This document shows, one piece after another, positions 17,132-25,914 of a stretch of 64,000 nt of DNA. The DNA comes from Octadecabacter antarcticus 307. GTDB lineage: Bacteria > Pseudomonadota > Alphaproteobacteria > Rhodobacterales > Rhodobacteraceae. The notes under the pieces are model-generated. The model was not told where the DNA came from and did no database searches. It saw only the letters and a list, made by a program, of their open reading frames with translations. Numbering within the stretch: the stretch's first letter is position 1; each line of letters opens with the position of its first letter. The stretch spans positions 213,501-277,500 of the forward strand of contig NC_020911.1 in assembly GCF_000155675.2 (NCBI RefSeq), given 5' to 3'. The position numbers and the translations under genes were made by a program.

Positions 17132-17236
17132 ACTGCCCCCTCTCACACATGCTGTGCATGTGTTGCCCGGCAACGGGACAGGGTATTGCGTCACGCCATG
17201 GGCGTGCTTGCAGCACGACGCAATGTCCCGAGAGGG
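17132..17236 (-). repeat. Hairpin insertion element HE5, long compound copy
   Basis: 105 nt on the minus strand between GRIT and MGDQYLR codons of the IS110 gene. The outer copy starts CCCTCTC, has an unusually long hairpin with arms GGGACATTGCGTC and GACGCAAT...TGTCCC and an inner GTGC/GCAC-type stem, and ends GGGCAGT. A second element (HE6) in the opposite orientation lies just inside its GGGCAG end. Confidence 0.7.
17138..17175 (+). repeat. Hairpin insertion element HE6, nested in HE5
   Basis: 38 nt, CCCTCTC start, arms ACACATGC and GCATGTGT with a TGT-type loop, end TTGCCCGGCAACG. It sits within HE5 in reverse orientation, so an element has inserted into an element, or two share one end. 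Confidence 0.7.
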
Positions 17237-17385
17237 TTGTAATGCGCCCGAGTTTCTCTTTACCGCCGCTGGATTTGTTCGCGGGCGTCAACCCCAACCA
17301 TGCTGCAAACTCGCGGCCATTGCTGAATTGATGGCCATCACCAATGCTGGCGATGATCGCCGAGGCTGTCACAACACCAACGTCC

Positions 17386-17422
17386 CACTGCCCAGCAGGG
17401 CATGTTTACATGCCCGAGAGCG
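17386..17422 (-). repeat. Hairpin insertion element HE7
   Basis: 37 nt in the sense orientation of the IS110 gene; CGCTCTC start (one change), arms GGGCATG and CATGCCC around TAAA, end TGCTGGGCAGTG. Removal joins RTIP to DVGVVTASA. Confidence 0.85.
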
Positions 17423-17760
17423 GGAATAGTGCGCAACAAACGGACCCGCACATCTTCCTTGGCGACCAGCTTGAGCCGATCTTCATACCACCGAATCCGT
17501 ACATGCAATGCCATGAGATGTTCGCATAGATTATGGATCACTTCCTTGGCAATTTCGGGCAAGTCTAGCACTTCGCCTACTAAAACATCCTCTGCAAATC
17601 CGATGATCCTCGCGAGGCCCCTCGCGATGTAAACGCCGAACTCAGCAACCAGGCCACGCAAGCTATTGATCAGCTGCGTGCGTTGGCGGACAAGCAGAGC
17701 TCGTGCGCGATGGAGTGACAAAAAAGCTTGCTGTTCAACGGTCTTTATCGCAACAAACCG

Positions 17761-17796
17761 CCCTCTCGGTGAATGCAAGCTTCACCTGCCGGCAAT
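17761..17796 (+). repeat. Hairpin insertion element HE8
   Basis: 36 nt, antisense to the IS110 gene; CCCTCTC start, arms GGTGAA and TTCACC, shortened end CTGCCGGCAAT. Removal joins VTRLTI to RFVAIK. Confidence 0.8.
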
Positions 17797-18084
17797 GATC
17801 GTCAGACGGGTCACCGCTTCACAAATGGCCTCTGCATCGATCGCATCAGACTTGCCGCGCTTGACGTATGGTTTGACATAAATCGGTGGGATCAGGCGGA
17901 CATCGTGGCCCAACACTGTTAACTCCCGAGCTCAATGATGCGCACTGCTACAGGCCTCCATGCCAATCAGGCAGGGATCAATCTTGGAGAAGAACGGCAA
18001 TAGCTGTGCGCGTCTCAAAGGCCGGTTGAAGGCGACCTCTTCGTCTTCAGTGATCCCATGAACTTGAAAAATGTTCTTGGCCAA

Positions 18085-18124
18085 CCTCTCAGCGATTGCT
18101 GCGCATTCGCCTGCCGGTCGATGG
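18085..18124 (+). repeat. Hairpin insertion element HE9
   Basis: 40 nt, antisense to the IS110 gene; CCTCTC start, arms GCGA-TTGC and GCA-TTCGC with one mismatch, diverged end CTGCCGGTCGATGG. Removal joins TTIGLD to LAKNIFQVHG, restoring the catalytic-Asp motif. Confidence 0.8.
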
Positions 18125-18705
18125 ATCAAGGCCGATTGTGGTAACGTGCATGGGGTGGCTCCTTTTATAAGTAGGTTTCGACACCTGCAGTATAGCGCAT
18201 TGCGACGCTGGTTGGAGCAGGAGCCATCCACCCCATCAGGTTTGATGGGCCGAACTGCGGCGTTCAGGACCGACGATGAATGGCAGGTTTGAGCCTATTT
18301 TGTTGAAAAACTCTTGTTGATTTGAGGCTTGGCCCCTGATTCAATTGTTCCTGACAACAAGGGGTAATTGCGATGTTGGGACCGAAACAAGAGGCACAAG
18401 GCGCGTTGTTTTATGAGTTTTCGATTGATGATCACGTTCCTCAAGATCATCTGCTGCGATCCATTGAGCGGTTTATCGACCTGTCCGGCATTCGCCAACA
18501 TCTCACCGATTTCTACAGCCATACAGGCCGTCCTTCGATTGATCCGGAACTGCTTATTCGCATGCTGTTGGTGGGATATTGCCTCGGCATCCGCTCTGAG
18601 CGTCGCCTCTGCGAAGAGGTTCACCTGAACCTTGCTTACCGCTGGTTCTGTCGACTGGATCTCAGCGACAACGTGCCCAATCATTCGACCTTTTCCAAAA
18701 ACCGC

Positions 18706-18744
18706 CCCTCTCATGGTTTGCAAGCAAACCACTGCCGGGCAGTG
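18706..18744 (+). repeat. Hairpin insertion element HE10
   Basis: 39 nt, arms TGGTTTGC and GCAAACCA, ends CCCTCTC and TGCCGGGCAGTG. It separates FSKNR from HGRFRDSD. Copy 2 of the IS has a different element (HE14) at the same junction. Confidence 0.9.
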
Positions 18745-19122
18745 CACGGTCGTTTCCGCGACAGCGATCTGCTGCGTCACTTGTTTGAAACGACTGTGGC
18801 GCGATGCATGGCGGAGGGGTTGGTGAGTGGTCAGCGCTTTGCGGCAGATGCCAGTTTGATCGAAGCTGACGCTAACAAGCAGAACTCAACACCGAAGGCC
18901 GATTGGGATCACAGCGCGATCGATCCTGAGGATGCACCGCGCGCCGTTCGAGAATACCTTGATGTTTTGGATGATGCCGCATTCGGCGCAGCCAGCGAGG
19001 TGGAACCCAAGTTCACATCTCATTCTGATCCTTCCAGTCAATGGACTGCCGCCCGCAAAGGCCCAGCGTTCTTTGCCTATTCAACCAATTACTTGATCAA
19101 CACGGGTAATGCCGTGATTGTC

Positions 19123-19162
19123 CCCTCTCATGGTTTGCAGCGCAAACGACCGCCGGGCAATG
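19123..19162 (+). repeat. Hairpin insertion element HE11
   Basis: 40 nt, arms TGGTTTGC and GCAAACGA (one mismatch), end CGCCGGGCAATG. Removal joins NAVIV to DVEATRSI; copy 2 reads VIVDVEPSRSI uninterrupted here. Confidence 0.88.
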
Positions 19163-19345
19163 GATGTTGAGGCCACGCGGTCGATCTGTCAGGCCGAAGT
19201 TGGGTCCGTGCGCACGATGCTGGATCGCGTCAAAGATAGGTTTGATTTAGATCCTGAACGCATCATCGCAGATACCGCTTACGGGTCCGGCCCGATGCTG
19301 GGATGGTTAGTGGATCGTGGCATCGCGCCGCACATCCCTGTCATT

Positions 19346-19382
19346 CACTGCCCGGCAGTGCGTGTTCGCATGCACGAGAGGG
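19346..19382 (-). repeat. Hairpin insertion element HE12
   Basis: 37 nt, antisense; arms GTGCATG and CACGCAC (one wobble) around CGAA. Ends CCCTCTC and CTGCCGGGCAGTG. Removal joins HIPVI to DKASRTDGTW; copy 2 reads HIPVIDQSGRKDGTW. Confidence 0.88.
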
Positions 19383-20006
19383 GATAAAGCCAGTCGCACC
19401 GATGGCACCTGGAGCAGGGAAGACTTTGAGTGGGACCCGAAGGGCGACAAGTACATCTGCCCAGAAGGTCAGTCGCTCAAGCAGTTCCGCCGCAACTACT
19501 CCGACCCCAGTCGAGGCCCAACAAGTACGGGCAGGACAAAATATCGTGGGCTTAAGCTGATCTGTCAGGCCTGCCCATCCAAAGCCAATTGCTGCCCGAA
19601 TGCCAGCTCTCGCACCATCACACGCGAAGAACACGAAGACGCCCGTCAGGTCGCCTGCGACATTGCAAAAACCAAACAATACGCCGTTTCAATGCGACTG
19701 AGGAAAAAGCTCGAGATGCTCTTCGCCCACCTTAAACGCCTCCTCGGGTTGGGAAGGCTCCGATTGCGAGGGCCATGTGGCGCAAATGACGAATTTCTAC
19801 TCGCCGCAACCGCCCAAAACCTCCGCAAACTAGCCAAGATCCTTCCTGCACCGCAGCAAATGCGCAAAGCGTGATAGGAAAAGCGCTCGCGCCCTGTTCG
19901 ACGCCCAACTTTCTGCGACAGCAATACGGTGTTTTTCAACAAAATTGGCCGTCAGTGACAAACGAGGTTTATGCGGTTTGCTGCAATATTTCTGTGATGC
20001 AATCGA

Positions 20007-22160
20007 TCACCGATAGTGCTCAACGGTGGTATCGTCGGACTTTGCACCGCGCTTTGACAACTTCCCTTTGTTCTTTTTGATAAAGGCAGAAAGCGCAGCG
20101 CGATCCCCGAGGGTCGCTGCCGGCAGGTCCACATTCGCATCATGAGCAATCTTACGCGCAAAAGATATCTGTGCATCACTTGGACCGTTCCCTTTCGGTC
20201 GCGGACCTAAAAATTCAGAACAGACCTTTCGATCCGTTGTTGCGTCTTTTGGAAGACGCACACCCATCCGCTTAGCTTTGGCTCGCGCGGCCTGAAGCAT
20301 CTTTGGGCTGGGTTTGGCGGTAAAATCAATATCGAGTTTAGCGCCCGACTGACCGCGCTGCTCCATCTTCGCCGCCAACGCCGCCGCGCGTGCCACAATG
20401 GTATCGACCACGGTGCGCGGATCCTGTTCCCCTTTGAGAATACCATCAAGGGCCAGCTCCATTTCAGCTGTCGCAGCCGGATCGAGGATTTCCGGGGCTT
20501 CTTTCAGCAGAACGTCATAAATCGCCAGTGCAAGGGCGCTTGGCGCTAGATGCTTATCTATGACTTCAAACAGGTTCTGGGTTTTTAGCCCCTCGAGAAT
20601 GGAGGCACGCGTCGCTGGCGTCCCAATCCCAGCAGCACCTTTTAAGCGCTCCGCTGTCTTTGGATCACGGGCATACTTCCAAGCTTCCTGCATTGCTTTG
20701 ATCAAGGAGCCTTCATTGAAACGGGCTGGCGGCTTGGTCGTCTTTTTATCTGCCCCAGCTTTTACGGCATCGACCACCTGGCGATCCTTCCAGGGCGGCA
20801 GGATGGCCGCAGCTTCAGCGCCGCTCTTCTGACTCGCATCAGGATCAGCCCCCAAGGCTTCTCGCCAGCCTTGCTGCTGTTCGACAATACCACTTGCGGC
20901 AAATTTGCGCTGTTCAGCCATCAAGGAGATTTCTGTGCGATCATAGAGCCGGTCCGGGCCAATGGCAGCGGTATAGCTCAGTGCAATCAGTTCAAAAAGA
21001 CGGCGCTCATCGACGGACAATGCCCCGAGAACACGAGCCCATTTATCGCAGGTCTTAAAGTTTGGAATGATCGCATGGTGTGACGCACCAGCGAGCCCTT
21101 CGTCAGAAAAGCAGCCCCGCTTCCCCATGCGATACGTTGGGGTCTCATAGGCCACTTTTACAAAGGTCAGTTCACGCAAGCCATCGAGCATCGCTTGTGC
21201 ATTTTGTTTTTCCACCTCCGGCAAGTATTTTGTCTCGGCCCTAGGGTATGTCGTAAGCTTATGGGTCTCATAGAGCCTCTGAGCCACATCGAGCGTCTTT
21301 TGTGCAGACCAGCCCCAGCGCGCTGCGCGTTGTTGCAAGAGCGGCAAGTCCATGAGGCGTGGCGGCGGTTGCTTCTTCTTCTCAAAGGTAACCTGCAAAG
21401 GGCCTTTCCAAGGATCAAAGGATGCGGTGATCTTGTGCGCCAAATCCCCGTCAAAAACCCGCGCCTCGTGAGCCGGGAAATGCTTGAGCCGCAGGACGTC
21501 TTTGCCGTCACTGACATCAACCCAAAGATCAAAATAGGGTCTTGCCTCAAAACCTTGGATTTCGCGCTCTCTTGCGCAGACAATCCCCATGGTTGGAGTT
21601 TTGACCCGGCCAATGCCGATCGCCCCCTTCATCCCATGCGGTTTGAGGGCAATTGTAACCGCCCGTGTGGCCGTCAGATTGGAAATCTGGTCACTTTGCG
21701 CGCGTGCCACAGCAGCAGCGTAAAGCGGTCTGTAGTGCTCATTGGGCTTTAAGGCCTCGAATGATTGTCGCAGGGAGACGGGATCTTCCGCAGAGAACAT
21801 TGCCCGTAGCACCTCGCCCTTGAATTTGAAGTAACGCAGAATATTTTCGCCGATGGCCTGACCCTCACGGTCACAGTCGGTTGCAATAATCACTCGGTCA
21901 GCCTCTTTCAGGGCCGCTTTGATTTCTGCAATCAGCTTATCTTTGCCATGACTGTTATCCGGGCGCAGTGGGTAGAATCCAGATTCAGGGCGCAACACCT
22001 CATAAGACCATTTTTTCCAAGCCTCGTTAACCTCAGCGGGTTCTGCCAGCTTGAAGATGTGCCCGCGTGCAGACAATATCCTGCCATAGCGGTTTCCCAA
22101 TGCCTCGCGAAGGTTGCGCGCCTGTGAGGGTTTTTCTACAATGACAAGTGAGCCGCCCAT
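20007..22160 (-). CDS. topB: DNA topoisomerase III (type IA)
   Basis: A 717-residue type IA topoisomerase that cuts one DNA strand and passes another, resolving linked or precatenated molecules. The Toprim domain is at the start (LVIVEKPSQARNL; acidic motif IIATDCDREGQAIGENI near residue 95). The active-site Tyr is in THKLTTYPRAETKYLPE, about residue 325, and GIGTPATRASILE follows. The C terminus is lysine-rich with no zinc fingers, as in TopB rather than TopA. It lies between IS elements in the accessory island, which suggests arrival on a plasmid or integrative element, an inference. Confidence 0.9.
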   Translation of the reverse strand: MGGSLVIVEKPSQARNLREALGNRYGRILSARGHIFKLAEPAEVNEAWKKWSYEVLRPESGFYPLRPDNSHGKDKLIAEIKAALKEADRVIIATDCDREGQAIGENILRYFKFKGEVLRAMFSAEDPVSLRQSFEALKPNEHYRPLYAAAVARAQSDQISNLTATRAVTIALKPHGMKGAIGIGRVKTPTMGIVCAREREIQGFEARPYFDLWVDVSDGKDVLRLKHFPAHEARVFDGDLAHKITASFDPWKGPLQVTFEKKKQPPPRLMDLPLLQQRAARWGWSAQKTLDVAQRLYETHKLTTYPRAETKYLPEVEKQNAQAMLDGLRELTFVKVAYETPTYRMGKRGCFSDEGLAGASHHAIIPNFKTCDKWARVLGALSVDERRLFELIALSYTAAIGPDRLYDRTEISLMAEQRKFAASGIVEQQQGWREALGADPDASQKSGAEAAAILPPWKDRQVVDAVKAGADKKTTKPPARFNEGSLIKAMQEAWKYARDPKTAERLKGAAGIGTPATRASILEGLKTQNLFEVIDKHLAPSALALAIYDVLLKEAPEILDPAATAEMELALDGILKGEQDPRTVVDTIVARAAALAAKMEQRGQSGAKLDIDFTAKPSPKMLQAARAKAKRMGVRLPKDATTDRKVCSEFLGPRPKGNGPSDAQISFARKIAHDANVDLPAATLGDRAALSAFIKKNKGKLSKRGAKSDDTTVEHYR

Positions 22161-22163
22161 ATC

Positions 22164-22367
22164 TCAGCACCGCTTCGCATAGTTTGCAAAAACCTGGAAA
22201 ACCCAGAAGGCCTCGGAATTCCACGCCTCGCGCACGGCTGGTAGCGCCTCGATCGGACTGTCTATTTGAAGACAAAGTTCCTTTGCAACAACGGAGGTTT
22301 TAGATTGGCATCGCCTGCCGCTCAGCACAGATGTCGAAGATTTAAGGCTCATTGCAGCATTCGTCAT
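22164..22367 (-). CDS. Small hypothetical ORF upstream of topB
   Basis: A possible 67-residue ORF (MTNAAMSLKSSTSVLSG) whose stop lies three bases before the topB ATG, compatible with translational coupling. No family match. It could be a genuine leader gene or chance. Confidence 0.35.
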   Translation of the reverse strand: MTNAAMSLKSSTSVLSGRRCQSKTSVVAKELCLQIDSPIEALPAVREAWNSEAFWVFQVFANYAKRC

Positions 22368-22645
22368 TTTAAAAACTCAGTTTTCCAAATATGAAGTCAT
22401 GCACCCGCGTCGTACAAGCCGAAGCCCAACATACGTTTGCAAAAGGCGCTGGTTGTTAGACTATATTGCGCAAGAACATAGTGCGAACACATTTCTACAG
22501 CCCTCATAAAAAGGGTCACTACAGTTAGATGACCGTCTCAAATCAACGCGTGCCTCACGAGTTTACTCGTGATGAATGTTGAAGTGGTCCAGCAAAACTG
22601 GACAGCGTGCTAAGATGTATCCAACACGAACGAATGGATGCGAGG

Positions 22646-22954
22646 ATGACAAAGCGACGGAACTTTTCAGACAACTTTAAAGCTACTGTGGCGCTTGAGG
22701 CGCTGCGCGGTGACAAGACGGTTCAGGAGATTGCGGCCAAGCGGCAGCTCCACCCAACGCAGGTGAGCACATGGAAACGACAGGCGATCGAAGGCATGGC
22801 TGGTTTTTTTACCGACAAGGTCAAAAAGGCTGAGAACAAGGTCGGTGAGATTAAAGAGCTGCACGCCAAGATTGGTCAGTTAGCGGTGGAGAACGTTTTT
22901 TTGTCACAAGGGCTGAAGACAGGTTATTTCGCTAAAGCGAATTCACCGGGGTGA
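22646..22954 (+). CDS. IS3-family OrfA (helix-turn-helix protein)
   Basis: A 102-residue OrfA starting MTKRRNFSDNFKATVALEAL, with the helix-turn-helix segment TVQEIAAKRQLHPTQVSTWKRQA and a leucine-zipper-like C-terminal half. In the IS3 family orfA and orfB are joined by a programmed -1 frameshift; here they overlap by four bases (22951-22954). Confidence 0.9.
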   Translation: MTKRRNFSDNFKATVALEALRGDKTVQEIAAKRQLHPTQVSTWKRQAIEGMAGFFTDKVKKAENKVGEIKELHAKIGQLAVENVFLSQGLKTGYFAKANSPG

Positions 22955-23838
22955 GCCCATCAAAACGCCGCGAGATGGTCCGCAAAGAGAACACAAAACT
23001 GAGCCTGACGCGCCAGTGTAAGCTGCTCAAGATCAGCCGTTCGTCGATCTATTACACACCAGTTGGGGTGAATGCTGAGACGCTTAAGCTGATGCATGAG
23101 ATTGATCGGATATTTACGAAATATCCATTCTTTGGCAGCCGACAGATAGCAGCCTATTTGCCCCAGTCAGGGTTCTCTGCGGGTCGGCATCGTGTTCGTC
23201 GCATGATGAACATCATGCCTTGTGCCCGGCAGGCGATGCAAAGCATCGCTGAGAGGGGGTTGTAGGCCATCTACAAGGGGCCGAACACCAGCAAGAAGCA
23301 CCCACAGCACCGCATTTATCCATACCTGCTGAGAAAGTTGGCAATCACCCGACCCAATCAGGTCTGGTGCAGCGACATCACCTACATACCCGTCAAGAAT
23401 GGTTTTTTGTATCTGGTGGCGATCATGGACTGGGCAACGCGAAAAGTGCTGACTTGGCGGCTCTCAAATACGTTGGATGCTAGCTTCTGTGTTGAGGCAC
23501 TAGAGGAGGCTATCGCCCGATACGGCAAGCCAGAGATCATGAACACGGATAGCCAATACACTGGCGCGGGTTGGATCACAACTTTGACCGAAGCCAACAT
23601 CAAAATATCAATGGACGGACGCGGCCGCTATCTCGACAATATCTTCATCGAACGCCAGTGGCGATCCCTCAAGCAGGAGGCCGTTTACTTGCATGAAATC
23701 ACCGGCGGGTTCCACGCAAAACGGATCATCGATACATGGGTTGGGTTCTACAACTCAGAACGCCCTCACACGGCCCTTGATAAGCGAACACCGGACATCG
23801 CATACTTTGGCAACGCGGAGATACGAAAATCGGCATGA
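22951..23838 (+). pseudogene. IS3-family OrfB with hairpin element and amber codon
   Basis: The DDE integrase part: SLTRQCKLLKISRSSIYY, HRVRRMMNIM, then after HE13 GL-(TAG)-AIYKGPNTSKKHPQHRIYP, VWCSDITYIP with the first Asp, MNTDSQYTGAGWITTL, and RYLDNIFIERQWRSLKQEAV with the Glu. Removing HE13 leaves 283 codons. One codon, TAG at 23263-23265, stands where relatives have Gln, so the gene is inactive unless suppressed. Confidence 0.85.
23218..23256 (-). repeat. Hairpin insertion element HE13
   Basis: 39 nt, antisense in IS3 orfB; arms GCGATGC and GCATCGC around a TT centre; start CCTCTC, end CTGCCGGGCACAAGG. Boundaries are uncertain by one base. Removal joins MMNIM to GL. Confidence 0.82.
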
Positions 23839-23899
23839 ACATAAATTAGATGCATCTTAGCCAAGCCACATACCTGTCCTGAAAAGCAGGACCACTTCA

Positions 23900-24120
23900 T
23901 GTGACCCAAACGCTATTGGGAACATCAACGTTGAATTGACGGTCTTGGCGAGTGAAGGGATGAAGCGACCTTGGCAGCTGCGGTCCGATCACCGAAGTCC
24001 AAGGTATCCGACCCGGTTTGCCGGTGGTTCGATGAGGGAAGGGTGGGTAAATTAGGGGTGTTAGAATATGAGCCCTGAGTGACAAATGCTGCGCCACGCA
24101 CATTTTGTCAGTTCGGGCGT
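23900..24120. other. Spacer between IS3 and MITE
   Basis: About 220 bp with no supportable gene, motif or recognisable remnant on either strand. Confidence 0.5.
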
Positions 24121-24334
24121 ATTCTGTTGAAAAACTCCGATTTTGGCTGAAATTCGAAAATAATTCTCCACACAGCGCAACTATGATACTTCGGCGAGGG
24201 GTGGCAAAAAAGAGGGCTCAAAGCGCTGTTGCGTCTCTTTGGAGCCATTCGGGGCAATCTTCTTTGAGTATTCGCAAGGGCGTGCTTTTGGCGGGAATTT
24301 TCGAAATCCTATTTTTCGAGTTTTTCAACAGAAT
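24121..24334. mobile_element. 214-bp MITE with IS1182-type ends
   Basis: Perfect 17-bp inverted repeats (ATTCTGTTGAAAAACTC at 24121-24137 and its complement at 24318-24334) enclose about 180 bp without a transposase. The ends match those of the IS1182-type copies, one of which begins six bases further on at 24341, so it was probably moved in trans by that transposase. Confidence 0.8.
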
Positions 24335-24416
24335 AGGCGAATTTTGTTGAAAAACTCTTGTTGATTTGAAGCTTGCCCACTGATTCAATTGTTCCTAACA
24401 GCAAGGGGTAATTTCG

Positions 24417-25843
24417 ATGTTGGGACCGAAGCAAGAAGCGCAGGGCGCACTGTTTTACGAGTTTTCGATTGATGATCACGTGCCGCAAGACCACCTGTTA
24501 CGTTCAATTGATCGGTTCGTGGATCTGTCGAGTATTCGTCCACATCTGGCAGAATTCTATAGTCACACTGGCCGCCCCTCGATTGATCCTGAGCTCCTGA
24601 TCCGCATGTTATTGGTGGGCTATTGCCTCGGTATTCGATCCGAACGCAGGCTTTGCGAAGAGGTGCATCTCAACCTGGCCTATCGCTGGTTCTGCCGCCT
24701 CGATCTTTCCGATCCGGTGCCTAATCATTCAACATTTTCGAAGAACAGGCCCTCTCGGCAGATTGCTATGCAATCGCCTGCCAGGCAGTGCATGGGCGCT
24801 TTCGAGACAGTGATTTGTTGCGCCACCTGTTTGAGACGACCGTTGCGCGCTGTATTGCGGATGGCTTGGTGAGCGGCCAACGCTTCGCTGCTGACGCAAG
24901 CCTGATCGAAGCCGATGCCAATAAACAGAATTCAACGCCGAAAGATGATTGGGACGCATCGACGATAAATTCCGAAGATGCGCCGCGTGCTGTTCGTGAG
25001 TATCTCGACGTTCTGGATGATGCCGCATTTGGTGCAGCGACTACGGTTGAGCCGAAGTTTACCTCGCATTCTGACCCATCCAGTCAATGGACTGCCGCTC
25101 GCAAAGGGCCTGCTTTCTTTGCATATTCGACTAATTACCTGATCGACACGGATTACAGCGTCATCGTTGATGTCGAACCAAGCCGCTCTATTCTAAGCGC
25201 GGAAGTTGGCGCATCACGCACGATGTTGAGTAGGGTTAAAGATCGCTTCGAGCTGCAACCAGAACGTCTCATTGCCGATACAGCATACGGCTCTGCCAAG
25301 AACCTTGGCTGGCTGGTCGAACACGGTATAGCTCCGCATATTCCTGTCATCGACCAGTCGGGTCGCAAAGATGGAACTTGGTCTCGGGTCAACTTCGCAT
25401 GGGATACAGAGAACGATCAATACGTTTGTCCAGAAGGCGAAGCGCTCAAGCAGTTCCGCCGCAACTATTCCGACCCGAACCGAGGCCCCGACGGCAAGGG
25501 CGTCGCCAAGTACCCAGCGTTGAAGTTGACCTGTCAAGCGTGCCCATCAAAAGCCCAGTGCTGCCCGAATATGGGCTTCCGCTCTATCACCCGCGAAGAA
25601 CACGAAGACGCCCGCCAGGTCGCCCGCGATATTGCTAAGACCAAGCAATATGTCATCTCAATGAGACTACGACAGAAGGTCGAGATGCTCTTCGCTCACC
25701 TCAAACGCATCCTGGGGCTAGGACGGCTTCGATTACGAGGACCATGCGGCGCAAATGACGAATTCCTCCTCGCAGCAACCGCCCAAAACCTCCGCAAACT
25801 AGCCAAAATCTTTCCTGCACCGCAGCAAGCGTGCAAAGCCTGA
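24417..25843 (+). pseudogene. IS1182-type transposase, copy 2, split by one hairpin element
   Basis: Starts MLGPKQEAQGALFYEFSIDD like copy 1. HE14 (41 nt) after FSKNR shifts the frame, so the gene reads as two ORFs (to about 24750, and from 24788 as MHGRFRDSDLLRHLFETTV). Removing the element gives 462 codons with no other defect. Downstream features include AADASLIEADANKQNS, LIADTAYGSAKNLGWL and CQACPSKAQCCPN. Confidence 0.87.
24750..24790 (+). repeat. Hairpin insertion element HE14
   Basis: 41 nt, arms GGC-A-GATTGC and GCAATC-GCC, end TGCCAGGCAGTG. It occupies the same codon junction (FSKNR and HGRF) as HE10 in copy 1 but has an unrelated hairpin. Confidence 0.9.
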
Positions 25844-25914
25844 TAAGAAAGGCGCTTGCGCCCTGTTCAACGCCCAACTTTCTGCGCCAGAAATACGGTG
25901 TTTTTCAACAGAAT

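Larger units (their letters stand above)
16900..18151 (-). pseudogene. IS110-family transposase interrupted by hairpin elements and one TGA
   Basis: From ATG at 18151 to TAA at 16900-16902. Removing the hairpin elements (40, 36, 37, 105 and 14 nt) leaves exactly 340 codons, the normal IS110 length. The restored protein reads TTIGLDLAKNIFQVHG, GMEACSSAHH, GKSDAIDAEAICEAVTRLT, RTIPDVGVVTASAIIASIGD, REFAAWLGLTPANKSSGGKE, MGDQYLRSLLVV and KTARIVWAVLTRNEP. The only other defect is TGA at 17932-17934, where relatives have Trp (HHWARE). Catalytic Asp of LGLDLAK is intact. It is an IS110-type DEDD recombinase without terminal inverted repeats. Confidence 0.85.
18373..19874 (+). pseudogene. IS1182-type transposase, copy 1, interrupted by three hairpin elements
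   Basis: The ATG at 18373 starts MLGPKQEAQGALFYEFSIDD, followed by HTGRPSIDPELLIRMLLVGY (DUF772 region), GQRFAADASLIEADANKQNS, LIADTAYGS-type DDE residues and the C-terminal cysteine cluster CQACPSKANCCPN. Removing HE10 (39 nt), HE11 (40) and HE12 (37) leaves 462 codons, exactly the size of copy 2 after removal of its single element. No other stop or frameshift is present. HE10 is a multiple of three and reads through; HE11 and HE12 each shift the frame. Confidence 0.85.
18297..19945 (+). mobile_element. IS1182-type insertion sequence, copy 1
   Basis: Bounded by inverted repeats ATTTTGTTGAAAAAC (18297) and its complement ending at 19945, with one transposase gene between. Three hairpin elements lie in it. 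A close homologue is copy 2 at 24341-25914, and a C-terminal remnant lies at 45953-46129. Confidence 0.85.
22580..23899 (+). mobile_element. IS3-family insertion sequence
   Basis: Inverted repeats TGAAGTGGTCCAGC at the left and its counterpart ending GGACCACTTCA at 23899, with flanking TGT on both sides as a 3-bp target duplication. It carries overlapping orfA and orfB. One hairpin element (HE13) and one amber codon lie in orfB. Confidence 0.87.
24341..25914 (+). mobile_element. IS1182-type insertion sequence, copy 2
   Basis: Ends ATTTTGTTGAAAAACTC (24341) and a counterpart ending CAACAGAAT at 25914, with a transposase gene and one hairpin element. It differs from copy 1 at many third positions, so the two are not a recent duplication. 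Confidence 0.85.

Noticed and set aside
24105-24350. 81-codon frame across the MITE as a gene
   Set aside because: It runs through both inverted repeats and has no family features or ribosome-binding site; an artefact of the repeat sequence.
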